Shown here one piece after another: positions 53,392 through 64,000 of a stretch of 64,000 bases of DNA. The stretch is from the NCBI GenBank assembly GCA_026874595.1, contig JAPPUL010000029.1, positions 27,710-91,709 of the forward strand, read 5' to 3'. Positions within the stretch are counted from its first letter, which is position 1. Every line of letters begins with the position of its first letter. Position numbers and translations under genes: made by a program. A model generated the notes under the pieces. It saw only the letters and a program-made list of their open reading frames with translations. It made no database searches and was not told the DNA's origin. The DNA comes from Sipunculus nudus (taxonomy: Eukaryota > Annelida > Sipuncula > Golfingiida > Sipunculidae).

Positions 53392-56300
53392 GTCATACAC
53401 TAATATCTCGAAAGCAATTGTTCAGTTTTTGGAAAATTACCGCTAGGGGGCGCTGCACTGCAACCCCGTACCTACTATCATTGTTTAACCATATCTCCAA
53501 AACTACACATTTTAGGTACATAAACTGTACACCATATGAATTGGCGTTTCGTGGCCTTTCTGCCCATGACCTCTTTTGTTTAATCATACACGGTCCCCGC
53601 AAATTTTAGCAACTTTGTAAAAATTAAAACCCGCATGCACAAATACATATGCCATCACGCATGCATGCACGCGTTTTAGTATGAAAGACAGACACGCTTT
53701 CCCGTGACTGCAAAAATAATACCGTTCGCCGTATAAAATAAGTGACCACAGGCACTCTTTGCGGGCCGGTTTGCCATTTCTGTCGCGTTATAGTTTATTG
53801 CTTGCCGGAATCAGAGATTTCGACAAGTATGTTGATCAGTTCCGTTTGTTTGTTTGTCTGTATGTCCCCGCTCTACAGGCCACAATTTTGCACCAATCGT
53901 CCCGAAACTTATAGACAGAGTGTATAATCGGTTCTTCTCGGAGCCTGTTGTTTTTGGTCATGATCGGTCAAGGGTCAAGGTCAGGGTCACCAAAAAGCTC
54001 AAAAACGGTTTTTTCTTCATACCTTCGTCAAAAATAGCCGTAGGCACCTAATCTGTAGCCCGTTTTATTTGCCACTGCATGGCCACTTCCAACACTGCAA
54101 AATTGCCTCATTTCGCTGTTACCATGGTTACGCAATTTTGGGGAGAAATCATGGAATTTCGTGATATTTTTCAAATTTGCAGCAATTTTCCTGATTCTGA
54201 GATATTTTATGTAGCATAAGAATATCTCGAAACGGGTTTTTCAGATTTTGGAAATGGCCGCCAGGGGGCGTTGCAGATGAAAAAACATGAAAATTTGTTT
54301 TGGTGCTATACCTCCAGAACTATTAAACATTGGGCCATTTCCATCACAGCACCTTAAACTAGGGTCCATGGGCTTATTTTTGCGCATAGGTGCCAAAGTG
54401 CGCTATTGCCAGATTTCTCTATTTTTGGGGTAAAACCTTTGAATTTTGAAAATATGCAGTTTTCAGCTTCTAACTCTGTCAGTTTTTATGCTAGAGAGGT
54501 CAAAATTTTTGCATCTTGTAGCCCTTGGTGAGTTCTCGGTGATCCAACCAAAAATCTGGCAAAATCTCGCACCGTTTCTCGGCGAATGAGATTTCGCGAT
54601 TTCACGGTGACATGCCCTATAGGCCACAGATATGCAGGCATCCTTTTGAAACTGATACATGTTACGTCATACACTAATATCTCGAAAGCAATTGTTCAGT
54701 TTTTGGAAAATTACCGCTAGGGGGCGCTGCACTGCAACCCCGTACCTACTATCATTGTTTAACCATATCTCCAAAACTACACATTTTAGGTACATAAACT
54801 GTACACCATATGAATTGGCGTTTCGTGGCCTTTCTGCCCATGACCTCTTTTGTTTAATCATACACGGTCCCCGCAAATTTTAGCAACTTTGTAAAAATTA
54901 AAACCCGCATGCACAAATACATATGCCATCACGCATGCATGCACGCGTTTTAGTATGAAAGACAGACACGCTTTCCCGTGACTGCAAAAATAATACCGTT
55001 CGCCGTATAAAATAAGTGACCACAGGCACTCTTTGCGGGCCGGTTTGCCATTTCTGTCGCGTTATAGTTTATTGCTTGCCGGAATCAGAGATTTCGACAA
55101 GTATGTTGATCAGTTCCGTTTGTTTGTTTGTCTGTATGTCCCCGCTCTACAGGCCACAATTTTGCACCAATCGTCCCGAAACTTATAGACAGAGTGTATA
55201 ATCGGTTCTTCTCGGAGCCTGTTGTTTTTGGTCATGATCGGTCAAGGGTCAAGGTCAGGGTCACCAAAAAGCTCAAAAACGGTTTTTTCTTCATACCTTC
55301 GTCAAAAATAGCCGTAGGCACCTAATCTGTAGCCCGTTTTATTTGCCACTGCATGGCCACTTCCAACACTGCAAAATTGCCTCATTTCGCTGTTACCATG
55401 GTTACGCAATTTTGGGGAGAAATCATGGAATTTCGTGATATTTTTCAAATTTGCAGCAATTTTCCTGATTCTGAGATATTTTATGTAGCATAAGAATATC
55501 TCGAAACGGGTTTTTCAGATTTTGGAAATGGCCGCCAGGGGGCGTTGCAGATGAAAAAACATGAAAATTTGTTTTGGTGCTATACCTCCAGAACTATTAA
55601 ACATTGGGCCATTTCCATCACAGCACCTTAAACTAGGGTCCATGGGCTTATTTTTGCGCATAGGTGCCAAAGTGCGCTATTGCCAGATTTCTCTATTTTT
55701 GGGGTAAAACCTTTGAATTTTGAAAATATGCAGTTTTCAGCTTCTAACTCTGTCAGTTTTTATGCTAGAGAGGTCAAAATTTTTGCATCTTGTAGCCCTT
55801 GGTGAGTTCTCGGTGATCCAACCAAAAATCTGGCAAAATCTCGCACCGTTTCTCGGCGAATGAGATTTCGCGATTTCACGGTGACATGCCCTATAGGCCA
55901 CAGATATGCAGGCATCCTTTTGAAACTGATACATGTTACGTCATACACTAATATCTCGAAAGCAATTGTTCAGTTTTTGGAAAATTACCGCTAGGGGGCG
56001 CTGCACTGCAACCCCGTACCTACTATCATTGTTTAACCATATCTCCAAAACTACACATTTTAGGTACATAAACTGTACACCATATGAATTGGCGTTTCGT
56101 GGCCTTTCTGCCCATGACCTCTTTTGTTTAATCATACACGGTCCCCGCAAATTTTAGCAACTTTGTAAAAATTAAAACCCGCATGCACAAATACATATGC
56201 CATCACGCATGCATGCACGCGTTTTAGTATGAAAGACAGACACGCTTTCCCGTGACTGCAAAAATAATACCGTTCGCCGTATAAAATAAGTGACCACAGG

Positions 56301-57214
56301 CACTCTTTGCGGGCCGGTTTGCCATTTCTGTCGCGTTATAGTTTATTGCTTGCCGGAATCAGAGATTTCGACAAGTATGTTGATCAGTTCCGTTTGTTTG
56401 TTTGTCTGTATGTCCCCGCTCTACAGGCCACAATTTTGCACCAATCGTCCCGAAACTTATAGACAGAGTGTATAATCGGTTCTTCTCGGAGCCTGTTGTT
56501 TTTGGTCATGATCGGTCAAGGGTCAAGGTCAGGGTCACCAAAAAGCTCAAAAACGGTTTTTTTCTTCATACCTTCGTCAAAAATAGCCGTAGGCACCTAA
56601 TCTGTAGCCCGTTTTATTTGCCACTGCATGGCCACTTCCAACACTGCAAAATTGCCTCATTTCGCTGTTACCATGGTTACGCAATTTTGGGGAGAAATCA
56701 TGGAATTTCGTGATATTTTTCAAATTTGCAGCAATTTTCCTGATTCTGAGATATTTTATGTAGCATAAGAATATCTCGAAACGGGTTTTTCAGATTTTGG
56801 AAATGGCCGCCAGGGGGCGTTGCAGATGAAAAAACATGAAAATTTGTTTTGGTGCTATACCTCCAGAACTATTAAACATTGGGCCATTTCCATCACAGCA
56901 CCTTAAACTAGGGTCCATGGGCTTATTTTTGCGCATAGGTGCCAAAGTGCGCTATTGCCAGATTTCTCTATTTTTGGGGTAAAACCTTTGAATTTTGAAA
57001 ATATGCAGTTTTCAGCTTCTAACTCTGTCAGTTTTTATGCTAGAGAGGTCAAAATTTTTGCATCTTGTAGCCCTTGGTGAGTTCTCGGTGATCCAACCAA
57101 AAATCTGGCAAAATCTCGCACCGTTTCTCGGCGAATGAGATTTCGCGATTTCACGGTGACATGCCCTATAGGCCACAGATATGCAGGCATCCTTTTGAAA
57201 CTGATACATGTTAC
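53392..57214 (+). repeat. Units 43-45, three consecutive C525 units
   Basis: C at 53916, 55190 and 56464. Unit 45 is 1,275 bp because the T run after AAACGG has seven T (56557-56563) instead of six. That indel extends one open frame to 103 codons at 56402-56713, which is not a real gene. Confidence 0.92.
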
Positions 57215-59762
57215 GTCATACACTAATATCTCGAAAGCAATTGTTCAGTTTTTGGAAAATTACCGCTAGGGGGCGCTGCACTGCAACCCCGTACCTACTA
57301 TCATTGTTTAACCATATCTCCAAAACTACACATTTTAGGTACATAAACTGTACACCATATGAATTGGCGTTTCGTGGCCTTTCTGCCCATGACCTCTTTT
57401 GTTTAATCATACACGGTCCCCGCAAATTTTAGCAACTTTGTAAAAATTAAAACCCGCATGCACAAATACATATGCCATCACGCATGCATGCACGCGTTTT
57501 AGTATGAAAGACAGACACGCTTTCCCGTGACTGCAAAAATAATACCGTTCGCCGTATAAAATAAGTGACCACAGGCACTCTTTGCGGGCCGGTTTGCCAT
57601 TTCTGTCGCGTTATAGTTTATTGCTTGCCGGAATCAGAGATTTCGACAAGTATGTTGATCAGTTCCGTTTGTTTGTTTGTCTGTATGTCCCCGCTCTACA
57701 GGCCACAATTTTGCACCAATCGTCCCGAAACTTATAGATAGAGTGTATAATCGGTTCTTCTCGGAGCCTGTTGTTTTTGGTCATGATCGGTCAAGGGTCA
57801 AGGTCAGGGTCACCAAAAAGCTCAAAAACGGTTTTTTCTTCATACCTTCGTCAAAAATAGCCGTAGGCACCTAATCTGTAGCCCGTTTTATTTGCCACTG
57901 CATGGCCACTTCCAACACTGCAAAATTGCCTCATTTCGCTGTTACCATGGTTACGCAATTTTGGGGAGAAATCATGGAATTTCGTGATATTTTTCAAATT
58001 TGCAGCAATTTTCCTGATTCTGAGATATTTTATGTAGCATAAGAATATCTCGAAACGGGTTTTTCAGATTTTGGAAATGGCCGCCAGGGGGCGTTGCAGA
58101 TGAAAAAACATGAAAATTTGTTTTGGTGCTATACCTCCAGAACTATTAAACATTGGGCCATTTCCATCACAGCACCTTAAACTAGGGTCCATGGGCTTAT
58201 TTTTGCGCATAGGTGCCAAAGTGCGCTATTGCCAGATTTCTCTATTTTTGGGGTAAAACCTTTGAATTTTGAAAATATGCAGTTTTCAGCTTCTAACTCT
58301 GTCAGTTTTTATGCTAGAGAGGTCAAAATTTTTGCATCTTGTAGCCCTTGGTGAGTTCTCGGTGATCCAACCAAAAATCTGGCAAAATCTCGCACCGTTT
58401 CTCGGCGAATGAGATTTCGCGATTTCACGGTGACATGCCCTATAGGCCACAGATATGCAGGCATCCTTTTGAAACTGATACATGTTACGTCATACACTAA
58501 TATCTCGAAAGCAATTGTTCAGTTTTTGGAAAATTACCGCTAGGGGGCGCTGCACTGCAACCCCGTACCTACTATCATTGTTTAACCATATCTCCAAAAC
58601 TACACATTTTAGGTACATAAACTGTACACCATATGAATTGGCGTTTCGTGGCCTTTCTGCCCATGACCTCTTTTGTTTAATCATACACGGTCCCCGCAAA
58701 TTTTAGCAACTTTGTAAAAATTAAAACCCGCATGCACAAATACATATGCCATCACGCATGCATGCACGCGTTTTAGTATGAAAGACAGACACGCTTTCCC
58801 GTGACTGCAAAAATAATACCGTTCGCCGTATAAAATAAGTGACCACAGGCACTCTTTGCGGGCCGGTTTGCCATTTCTGTCGCGTTATAGTTTATTGCTT
58901 GCCGGAATCAGAGATTTCGACAAGTATGTTGATCAGTTCCGTTTGTTTGTTTGTCTGTATGTCCCCGCTCTACAGGCCACAATTTTGCACCAATCGTCCC
59001 GAAACTTATAGATAGAGTGTATAATCGGTTCTTCTCGGAGCCTGTTGTTTTTGGTCATGATCGGTCAAGGGTCAAGGTCAGGGTCACCAAAAAGCTCAAA
59101 AACGGTTTTTTCTTCATACCTTCGTCAAAAATAGCCGTAGGCACCTAATCTGTAGCCCGTTTTATTTGCCACTGCATGGCCACTTCCAACACTGCAAAAT
59201 TGCCTCATTTCGCTGTTACCATGGTTACGCAATTTTGGGGAGAAATCATGGAATTTCGTGATATTTTTCAAATTTGCAGCAATTTTCCTGATTCTGAGAT
59301 ATTTTATGTAGCATAAGAATATCTCGAAACGGGTTTTTCAGATTTTGGAAATGGCCGCCAGGGGGCGTTGCAGATGAAAAAACATGAAAATTTGTTTTGG
59401 TGCTATACCTCCAGAACTATTAAACATTGGGCCATTTCCATCACAGCACCTTAAACTAGGGTCCATGGGCTTATTTTTGCGCATAGGTGCCAAAGTGCGC
59501 TATTGCCAGATTTCTCTATTTTTGGGGTAAAACCTTTGAATTTTGAAAATATGCAGTTTTCAGCTTCTAACTCTGTCAGTTTTTATGCTAGAGAGGTCAA
59601 AATTTTTGCATCTTGTAGCCCTTGGTGAGTTCTCGGTGATCCAACCAAAAATCTGGCAAAATCTCGCACCGTTTCTCGGCGAATGAGATTTCGCGATTTC
59701 ACGGTGACATGCCCTATAGGCCACAGATATGCAGGCATCCTTTTGAAACTGATACATGTTAC
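57215..59762 (+). repeat. Units 46-47, full length
   Basis: Two standard 1,274-bp units, the last before the indel-rich right end. Confidence 0.95.
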
Positions 59763-62700
59763 GTCATACACTAATATCTCGAAAGCAATTGTTCAGTTTT
59801 TGGAAAATTACCGCTAGGGGGCGCTGCACTGCAACCCCGTACCCTACTATCATTGTTTAACCATATCTCCAAAACTACACATTTTAGGTACATAAACTGT
59901 ACACCATATGAATTGGCGTTTCGTGGCCTTTCTGCCCATGACCTCTTTTGTTTAATCATACACGGTCCCCGCAAATTTTAGCAACTTTGTAAAAATTAAA
60001 ACCCGCATGCACAAATACATATGCCATCACGCATGCATGCACGCGTTTTAGTATGAAAGACAGACACGCTTTCCCGTGACTGCAAAAATAATACCGTTCG
60101 CCGTATAAAATAAGTGACCACAGGCACTCTTTGCGGGCCGGTTTGCCATTTCTGTCGCGTTATAGTTTATTGCTTGCCGGAATCAGAGATTTCGACAAGT
60201 ATGTTGATCAGTTCCGTTTGTTTGTTTGTCTGTATGTCCCCGCTCTACAGGCCACAATTTTGCACCAATCGTCCCGAAACTTATAGATAGAGTGTATAAT
60301 CGGTTCTTCTCGGAGCCTGTTGTTTTTGGTCATGATCGGTCAAGGGTCAAGGTCAGGGTCACCAAAAAGCTCAAAAACGGTTTTTTCTTCATACCTTCGT
60401 CAAAAATAGCCGTAGGCACCTAATCTGTAGCCCGTTTTATTTGCCACTGCATGGCCACTTCCAACACTGCAAAATTGCCTCATTTCGCTGTTACCATGGT
60501 TACGCAATTTTGGGGAGAAATCATGGAATTTCGTGATATTTTTCAAATTTGCAGCAATTTTCCTGATTCTGAGATATTTTATGTAGCATAAGAATATCTC
60601 GAAACGGGTTTTTCAGATTTTGGAAATGGCCGCCAGGGGGCGTTGCAGATGAAAAAACATGAAAATTTGTTTTGGTGCTATACCTCCAGAACTATTAAAC
60701 ATTGGGGCCATTTCCATCACAGCACCTTAAACTAGGGTCCATGGGCTTATTTTTGCGCATAGGTGCCAAAGTGCGCTATTGCCAGATTTCTCTATTTTTG
60801 GGGTAAAACCTTTGAATTTTGAAAATATGCAGTTTTTCAGCTTCTAACTCTGTCAGTTTTTATGCTAGAGAGGTCAAAATTTTTGCATCTTGTAGCCTTG
60901 GTGAGTTCTCGGTGATCCAACCAAAAATCTGGCAAAATCTCGCACCGTTTCTCGGCGAATGAGATTTCGCGATTTCACGGTGACATGCCCTATAGGCCAC
61001 AGATATGCAGGCATCCTTTTGAAACTGATACATGTTACGTCATACACTAATATCTCGAAAGCAATTGTTCAGTTTTTGGAAAATTACCGCTAGGGGGCGC
61101 TGCACTGCAACCCCGTACCTACTATCATTGTTTAACCATATCTCCAAAACTACACATTTTAGGTACATAAACTGTACCACCATATGAATTGGCGTTTCGT
61201 GGCCTTTCTGCCCATGACCTCTTTTGTTTAATCATACACGGTCCCCGCAAATTTTAGCAACTTTGTAAAAATTAAAACCCGCATGCACAAATACATATGC
61301 CATCACGCATGCATGCACGCGTTTTAGTATGAAAGACAGACACGCTTTCCCGTGACTGCAAAAATAATACCGTTCGCCGTATAAAATAAGTGACCACAGG
61401 CACTCTTTGCGGGCCGGTTTGCCATTTCTGTCGCGTTATAGTTTATTGCTTGCCGGAATCAGAGATTTCGACAAGTATGTTGATCAGTTCCGTTTGTTTG
61501 TTTGTCTGTATGTCCCCGCTCTACAGGCCACAATTTTGCACCAATCGTCCCGAAACTTATAGATAGAGTGTATAATCGGTTCTTCTCGGAGCCTGTTGTT
61601 TTTGGTCATGATCGGTCAAGGGTCAAGGTCAGGGTCACCAAAAAGCTCAAAAACGGTTTTTTTCTTCATACCTTCGTCAAAAATAGCCGTAGGCACCTAA
61701 TCTGTAGCCCGTTTTATTTGCCACTGCATGGCCACTTCCAACACTGCAAAATTGCCTCATTTCGCTGTTACCATGGTTACGCAATTTTGGGGAGAAATCA
61801 TGGAATTTCGTGATATTTTTCAAATTTGCAGCAATTTTCCTGATTCTGAGATATTTTATGTAGCATAAGAATATCTCGAAACGGGTTTTTCAGATTTTGG
61901 AAATGGCCGCCAGGGGGCGTTGCAGATGAAAAAACATGAAAATTTGTTTTGGTGCTATACCTCCAGAACTATTAAACATTGGGCCATTTCCATCACAGCA
62001 CCTTAAACTAGGGTCCATGGGCTTATTTTTGCGCATAGGTGCCAAAGTGCGCTATTGCCAGATTTCTCTATTTTTGGGGTAAAACCTTTGAATTTTGAAA
62101 ATATGCAGTTTTCAGCTTCTAACTCTGTCAGTTTTTATGCTAGAGAGGTCAAAATTTTTGCATCTTGTAGCCCTTGGTGAGTTCTCGGTGATCCAACCAA
62201 AAATCTGGCAAAATCTCGCACCGTTTCTCGGCGAATGAGATTTCGCGATTTCACGGTGACATGCCCTATAGGCCACAGATATGCAGGCATCCTTTTGAAA
62301 CTGATACATGTTACGTCATACACTAATATCTCGAAAGCAATTGTTCAGTTTTTGGAAAATTACCGCTAGGGGGCGCTGCACTGCAACCCCGTACCTACTA
62401 TCATTGTTTAACCATATCTCCAAAACTACACATTTTAGGTACATAAACTGTACACCATATGAATTGGCGTTTCGTGGCCTTTCTGCCCATGACCTCTTTT
62501 GTTTAATCATACACGGTCCCCCGCAAATTTTAGCAACTTTGTAAAAATTAAAACCCGCATGCACAAATACATATGCCATCACGCATGCATGCACGCGTTT
62601 TAGTATGAAAGACAGACACGCTTTCCCCGTGACTGCAAAAATAATACCGTTCGCCGTATAAAATAAGTGACCACAGGCACTCTTTGCGGGCCGGTTTGCC

Positions 62701-63594
62701 ATTTCTGTCGCGTTATAGTTTATTGCTTGCCGGAATCAGAGATTTCGACAAGTATGTTGATCAGTTCCGTTTGTTTGTTTGTCTGTATGTCCCCGCTCTA
62801 CAGGCCACAATTTTGCACCAATCGTCCCGAAACTTATAGATAGAGTGTATAATCGGTTTCTTCTCGGAGCCTGTTGTTTTTGGTCATGATCGGTCAAGGG
62901 TCAAGGTCAGGGTCACCAAAAAGCTCAAAAACGGTTTTTTTCTTCATACCTTCGTCAAAAATAGCCGTAGGCACCTAATCTGTAGCCCGTTTTATTTGCC
63001 ACTGCATGGCCACTTCCAACACTGCAAAATTGCCCTCATTTCGCTGTTACCATGGTTACGCAATTTTGGGGAGAAATCATGGAATTTCGTGATATTTTTC
63101 AAATTTGCAGCAATTTTCCTGATTCTGAGATATTTTATGTAGCATAAGAATATCTCGAAACGGGTTTTTCAGATTTTGGAAATGGCCGCCAGGGGGCGTT
63201 GCAGATGAAAAAACATGAAAATTTGTTTTGGTGCTATACCCTCCAGAACTATTAAACATTGGGCCATTTCCATCACAGCACCTTAAACTAGGGTCCATGG
63301 GCTTATTTTTGCGCATAGGTGCCAAAGTGCGCTATTGCCAGATTTCTCTATTTTTGGGGTAAAACCTTTGAATTTTGAAAATATGCAGTTTTCAGCTTCT
63401 AACTCTGTCAGTTTTTATGCTAGAGAGGTCAAAATTTTTGCATCTTGTAGCCCTTGGTGAGTTCTCGGTGATCCAACCAAAAATCTGGCAAAATCTCGCA
63501 CCGTTTCTCGGCGAATGAGATTTCGCGATTTCACGGTGACATGCCCTATAGGCCACAGATATGCAGGCATCCTTTTGAAACTGATACATGTTAC
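59763..63594 (+). repeat. Units 48-50, 1,276, 1,276 and 1,280 bp, indel-rich
   Basis: Against the common unit I see extra bases at 59842-59844 (C run), 60704-60707 (G run), 60833-60837 (T run), 61177-61178 (C), 61657-61663 (T run), 62518-62522 (C run), 62625-62628 (C run), 62857-62859 (T run), 62935-62941 (T run), 63033-63035 (C run) and 63239-63241 (C run). One C is missing at 60896-60897. I noticed no substitutions. The pattern fits sequencing error better than evolution. Confidence 0.9.
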
Positions 63595-63708
63595 GTCATA
63601 CACTAATATCTCGAAAGCAATTGTTCAGTTTTTTGGAAAATTACCGCTAGGGGGCGCTGCACTGCAACCCCGTACCTACTATCATTGTTTAACCATATCT
63701 CCAAAACG
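59842..63708. other. Probable low-quality consensus at the right end
   Basis: Fourteen single-base indels fall in 3.9 kb, 13 of them insertions and nearly all lengthening an existing base run. I found one in the preceding 59.8 kb (56557). Density rises toward the right edge. This resembles thin long-read coverage or failed polishing near a contig end inside the satellite. Confidence 0.7.
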
Positions 63709-64000
63709 TACACATTTTAGGTACATAAACTGTACACCATATGAATTGGCGTTTCGTGGCCTTTCTGCCCATGACCTCTTTTGTTTAATCATACACGGTC
63801 CCCGCAAATTTTAGCAACTTTGTAAAAATTAAAACCCGCATGCACAAATACATATGCCATCACGCATGCATGCACGCGTTTTAGTATGAAAGACAGACAC
63901 GCTTTCCCGTGACTGCAAAAATAATACCGTTCGCCGTATAAAATAAGTGACCACAGGCACTCTTTGCGGGCCGGTTTGCCATTTCTGTCGCGTTATAGTT
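63595..64000 (+). repeat. Unit 51, partial (first 406 bases)
   Basis: Cut by the window end at about offset 404. It already has two insertions: a six-T run at 63629-63634 (normally five) and an extra G at 63708. The latter is the only indel in this region not in a homopolymer. Confidence 0.93.

Larger units (their letters stand above)
1..64000 (+). repeat. Tandem satellite (macrosatellite-like) array, 1,274-bp unit, about 50.3 copies
   Basis: The same sequence recurs head to tail across the entire window with no spacer. Unit starts (GTCATACACT) for units 1-51 are 1, 1275, 2549, 3823, 5097, 6358, 7632, 8906, 10180, 11441, 12702, 13976, 15250, 16524, 17798, 19072, 20346, 21607, 22868, 24129, 25390, 26664, 27938, 29212, 30486, 31760, 33034, 34295, 35556, 36830, 38104, 39378, 40652, 41926, 43200, 44474, 45748, 47022, 48296, 49570, 50844, 52118, 53392, 54666, 55940, 57215, 58489, 59763, 61039, 62315 and 63595. 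Unit lengths are 1,274 bp, or 1,261 bp in nine deletion units, with 1,275-1,280 bp in a few units carrying homopolymer insertions. Units appear almost identical; I found only about ten variable positions outside the last 4.3 kb. The unit start is arbitrary, chosen because the window opens on it. I do not recognise the family by name. It could be pericentromeric, subtelomeric or interstitial; nothing in the window decides this. Confidence 0.98.

Noticed and set aside
56402-56713. 103-codon + strand frame (also 61502-61813)
   Set aside because: It is created by a seventh T in a T run that has six T in nearly all other units; a homopolymer artefact or trivial indel.
62316-62702. 128-codon minus-strand open frame, the longest in the window
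   Set aside because: It exists only because of extra C bases at 62518-62522 and 62625-62628, which look like sequencing errors; the normal unit has stops here.
1-64000. CRISPR array or bacterial repeat region
   Set aside because: The repeating unit is over 1.2 kb with no short repeat-spacer alternation, no cas genes and no bacterial genes.
1-64000. Centromeric satellite with CENP-B box, or telomeric repeat
   Set aside because: I looked for the CENP-B pattern (TTCG-N4-A-NN-CGGG) on both strands near each CGGG or CCCG and found no match, and no TTAGGG-type runs. Location cannot be inferred.

Overview
The whole 64 kb window is one head-to-tail tandem array of a single long satellite (macrosatellite-like) repeat. 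I count 50 complete units and one partial unit, all on the same strand, with no unrelated insertion and no array edge inside the window. The usual unit is 1,274 bp. Nine units are 1,261 bp because they lack the same 13 bp. I see no supportable protein-coding gene, tRNA, rRNA, CRISPR array or intact transposon. Short open frames of about 60-130 codons recur once per unit on both strands. They are by-products of the repeat: they overlap antisense, share no recognisable domain, and are created or broken by single-base changes.

The sequence looks like nuclear DNA of a eukaryote, probably an invertebrate metazoan. This is an inference from the kind of repeat: a long homogeneous satellite without coding content, CpG dinucleotides not obviously depleted, and repeat text of a sort I loosely associate with marine invertebrate genomes. 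No gene is present to fix the taxon.

Unit anatomy, with offsets from the unit start at GTCATACACT (base 1 of the window): module A with a CTCF-consensus-like motif (46-64); an alternating purine-pyrimidine tract (265-283); a TATA-like string (341-350); a GTTT-rich tract (453-470); four nuclear-receptor-type half-sites in tandem (574-598); an imperfect palindrome resembling an RFX X-box (727-740), which the 13-bp deletion removes in part; and module B, a diverged relative of module A with a second, better CTCF-like motif (864-882). The rest of each unit holds nothing I recognise.

Layout: units 1-8 (1-10179) are mostly full length, with one double-variant unit (unit 5). Units 9-18 (10180-22867) and 19-28 (22868-35555) are two adjacent copies of a 12,688-bp, ten-unit higher-order block carrying the same order of rare variants. 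Units 29-47 (35556-59762) are full length, and a T-to-C marker recurs first every four units and then in three consecutive units. Units 48-51 (59763-64000) carry 14 single-base indels, nearly all insertions, which look like assembly or polishing errors near a contig end or coverage drop.

The most interesting possibility is that the array presents about 100 same-orientation CTCF-like sites, a layout reminiscent of the human DXZ4 macrosatellite. That rests on motif resemblance only.
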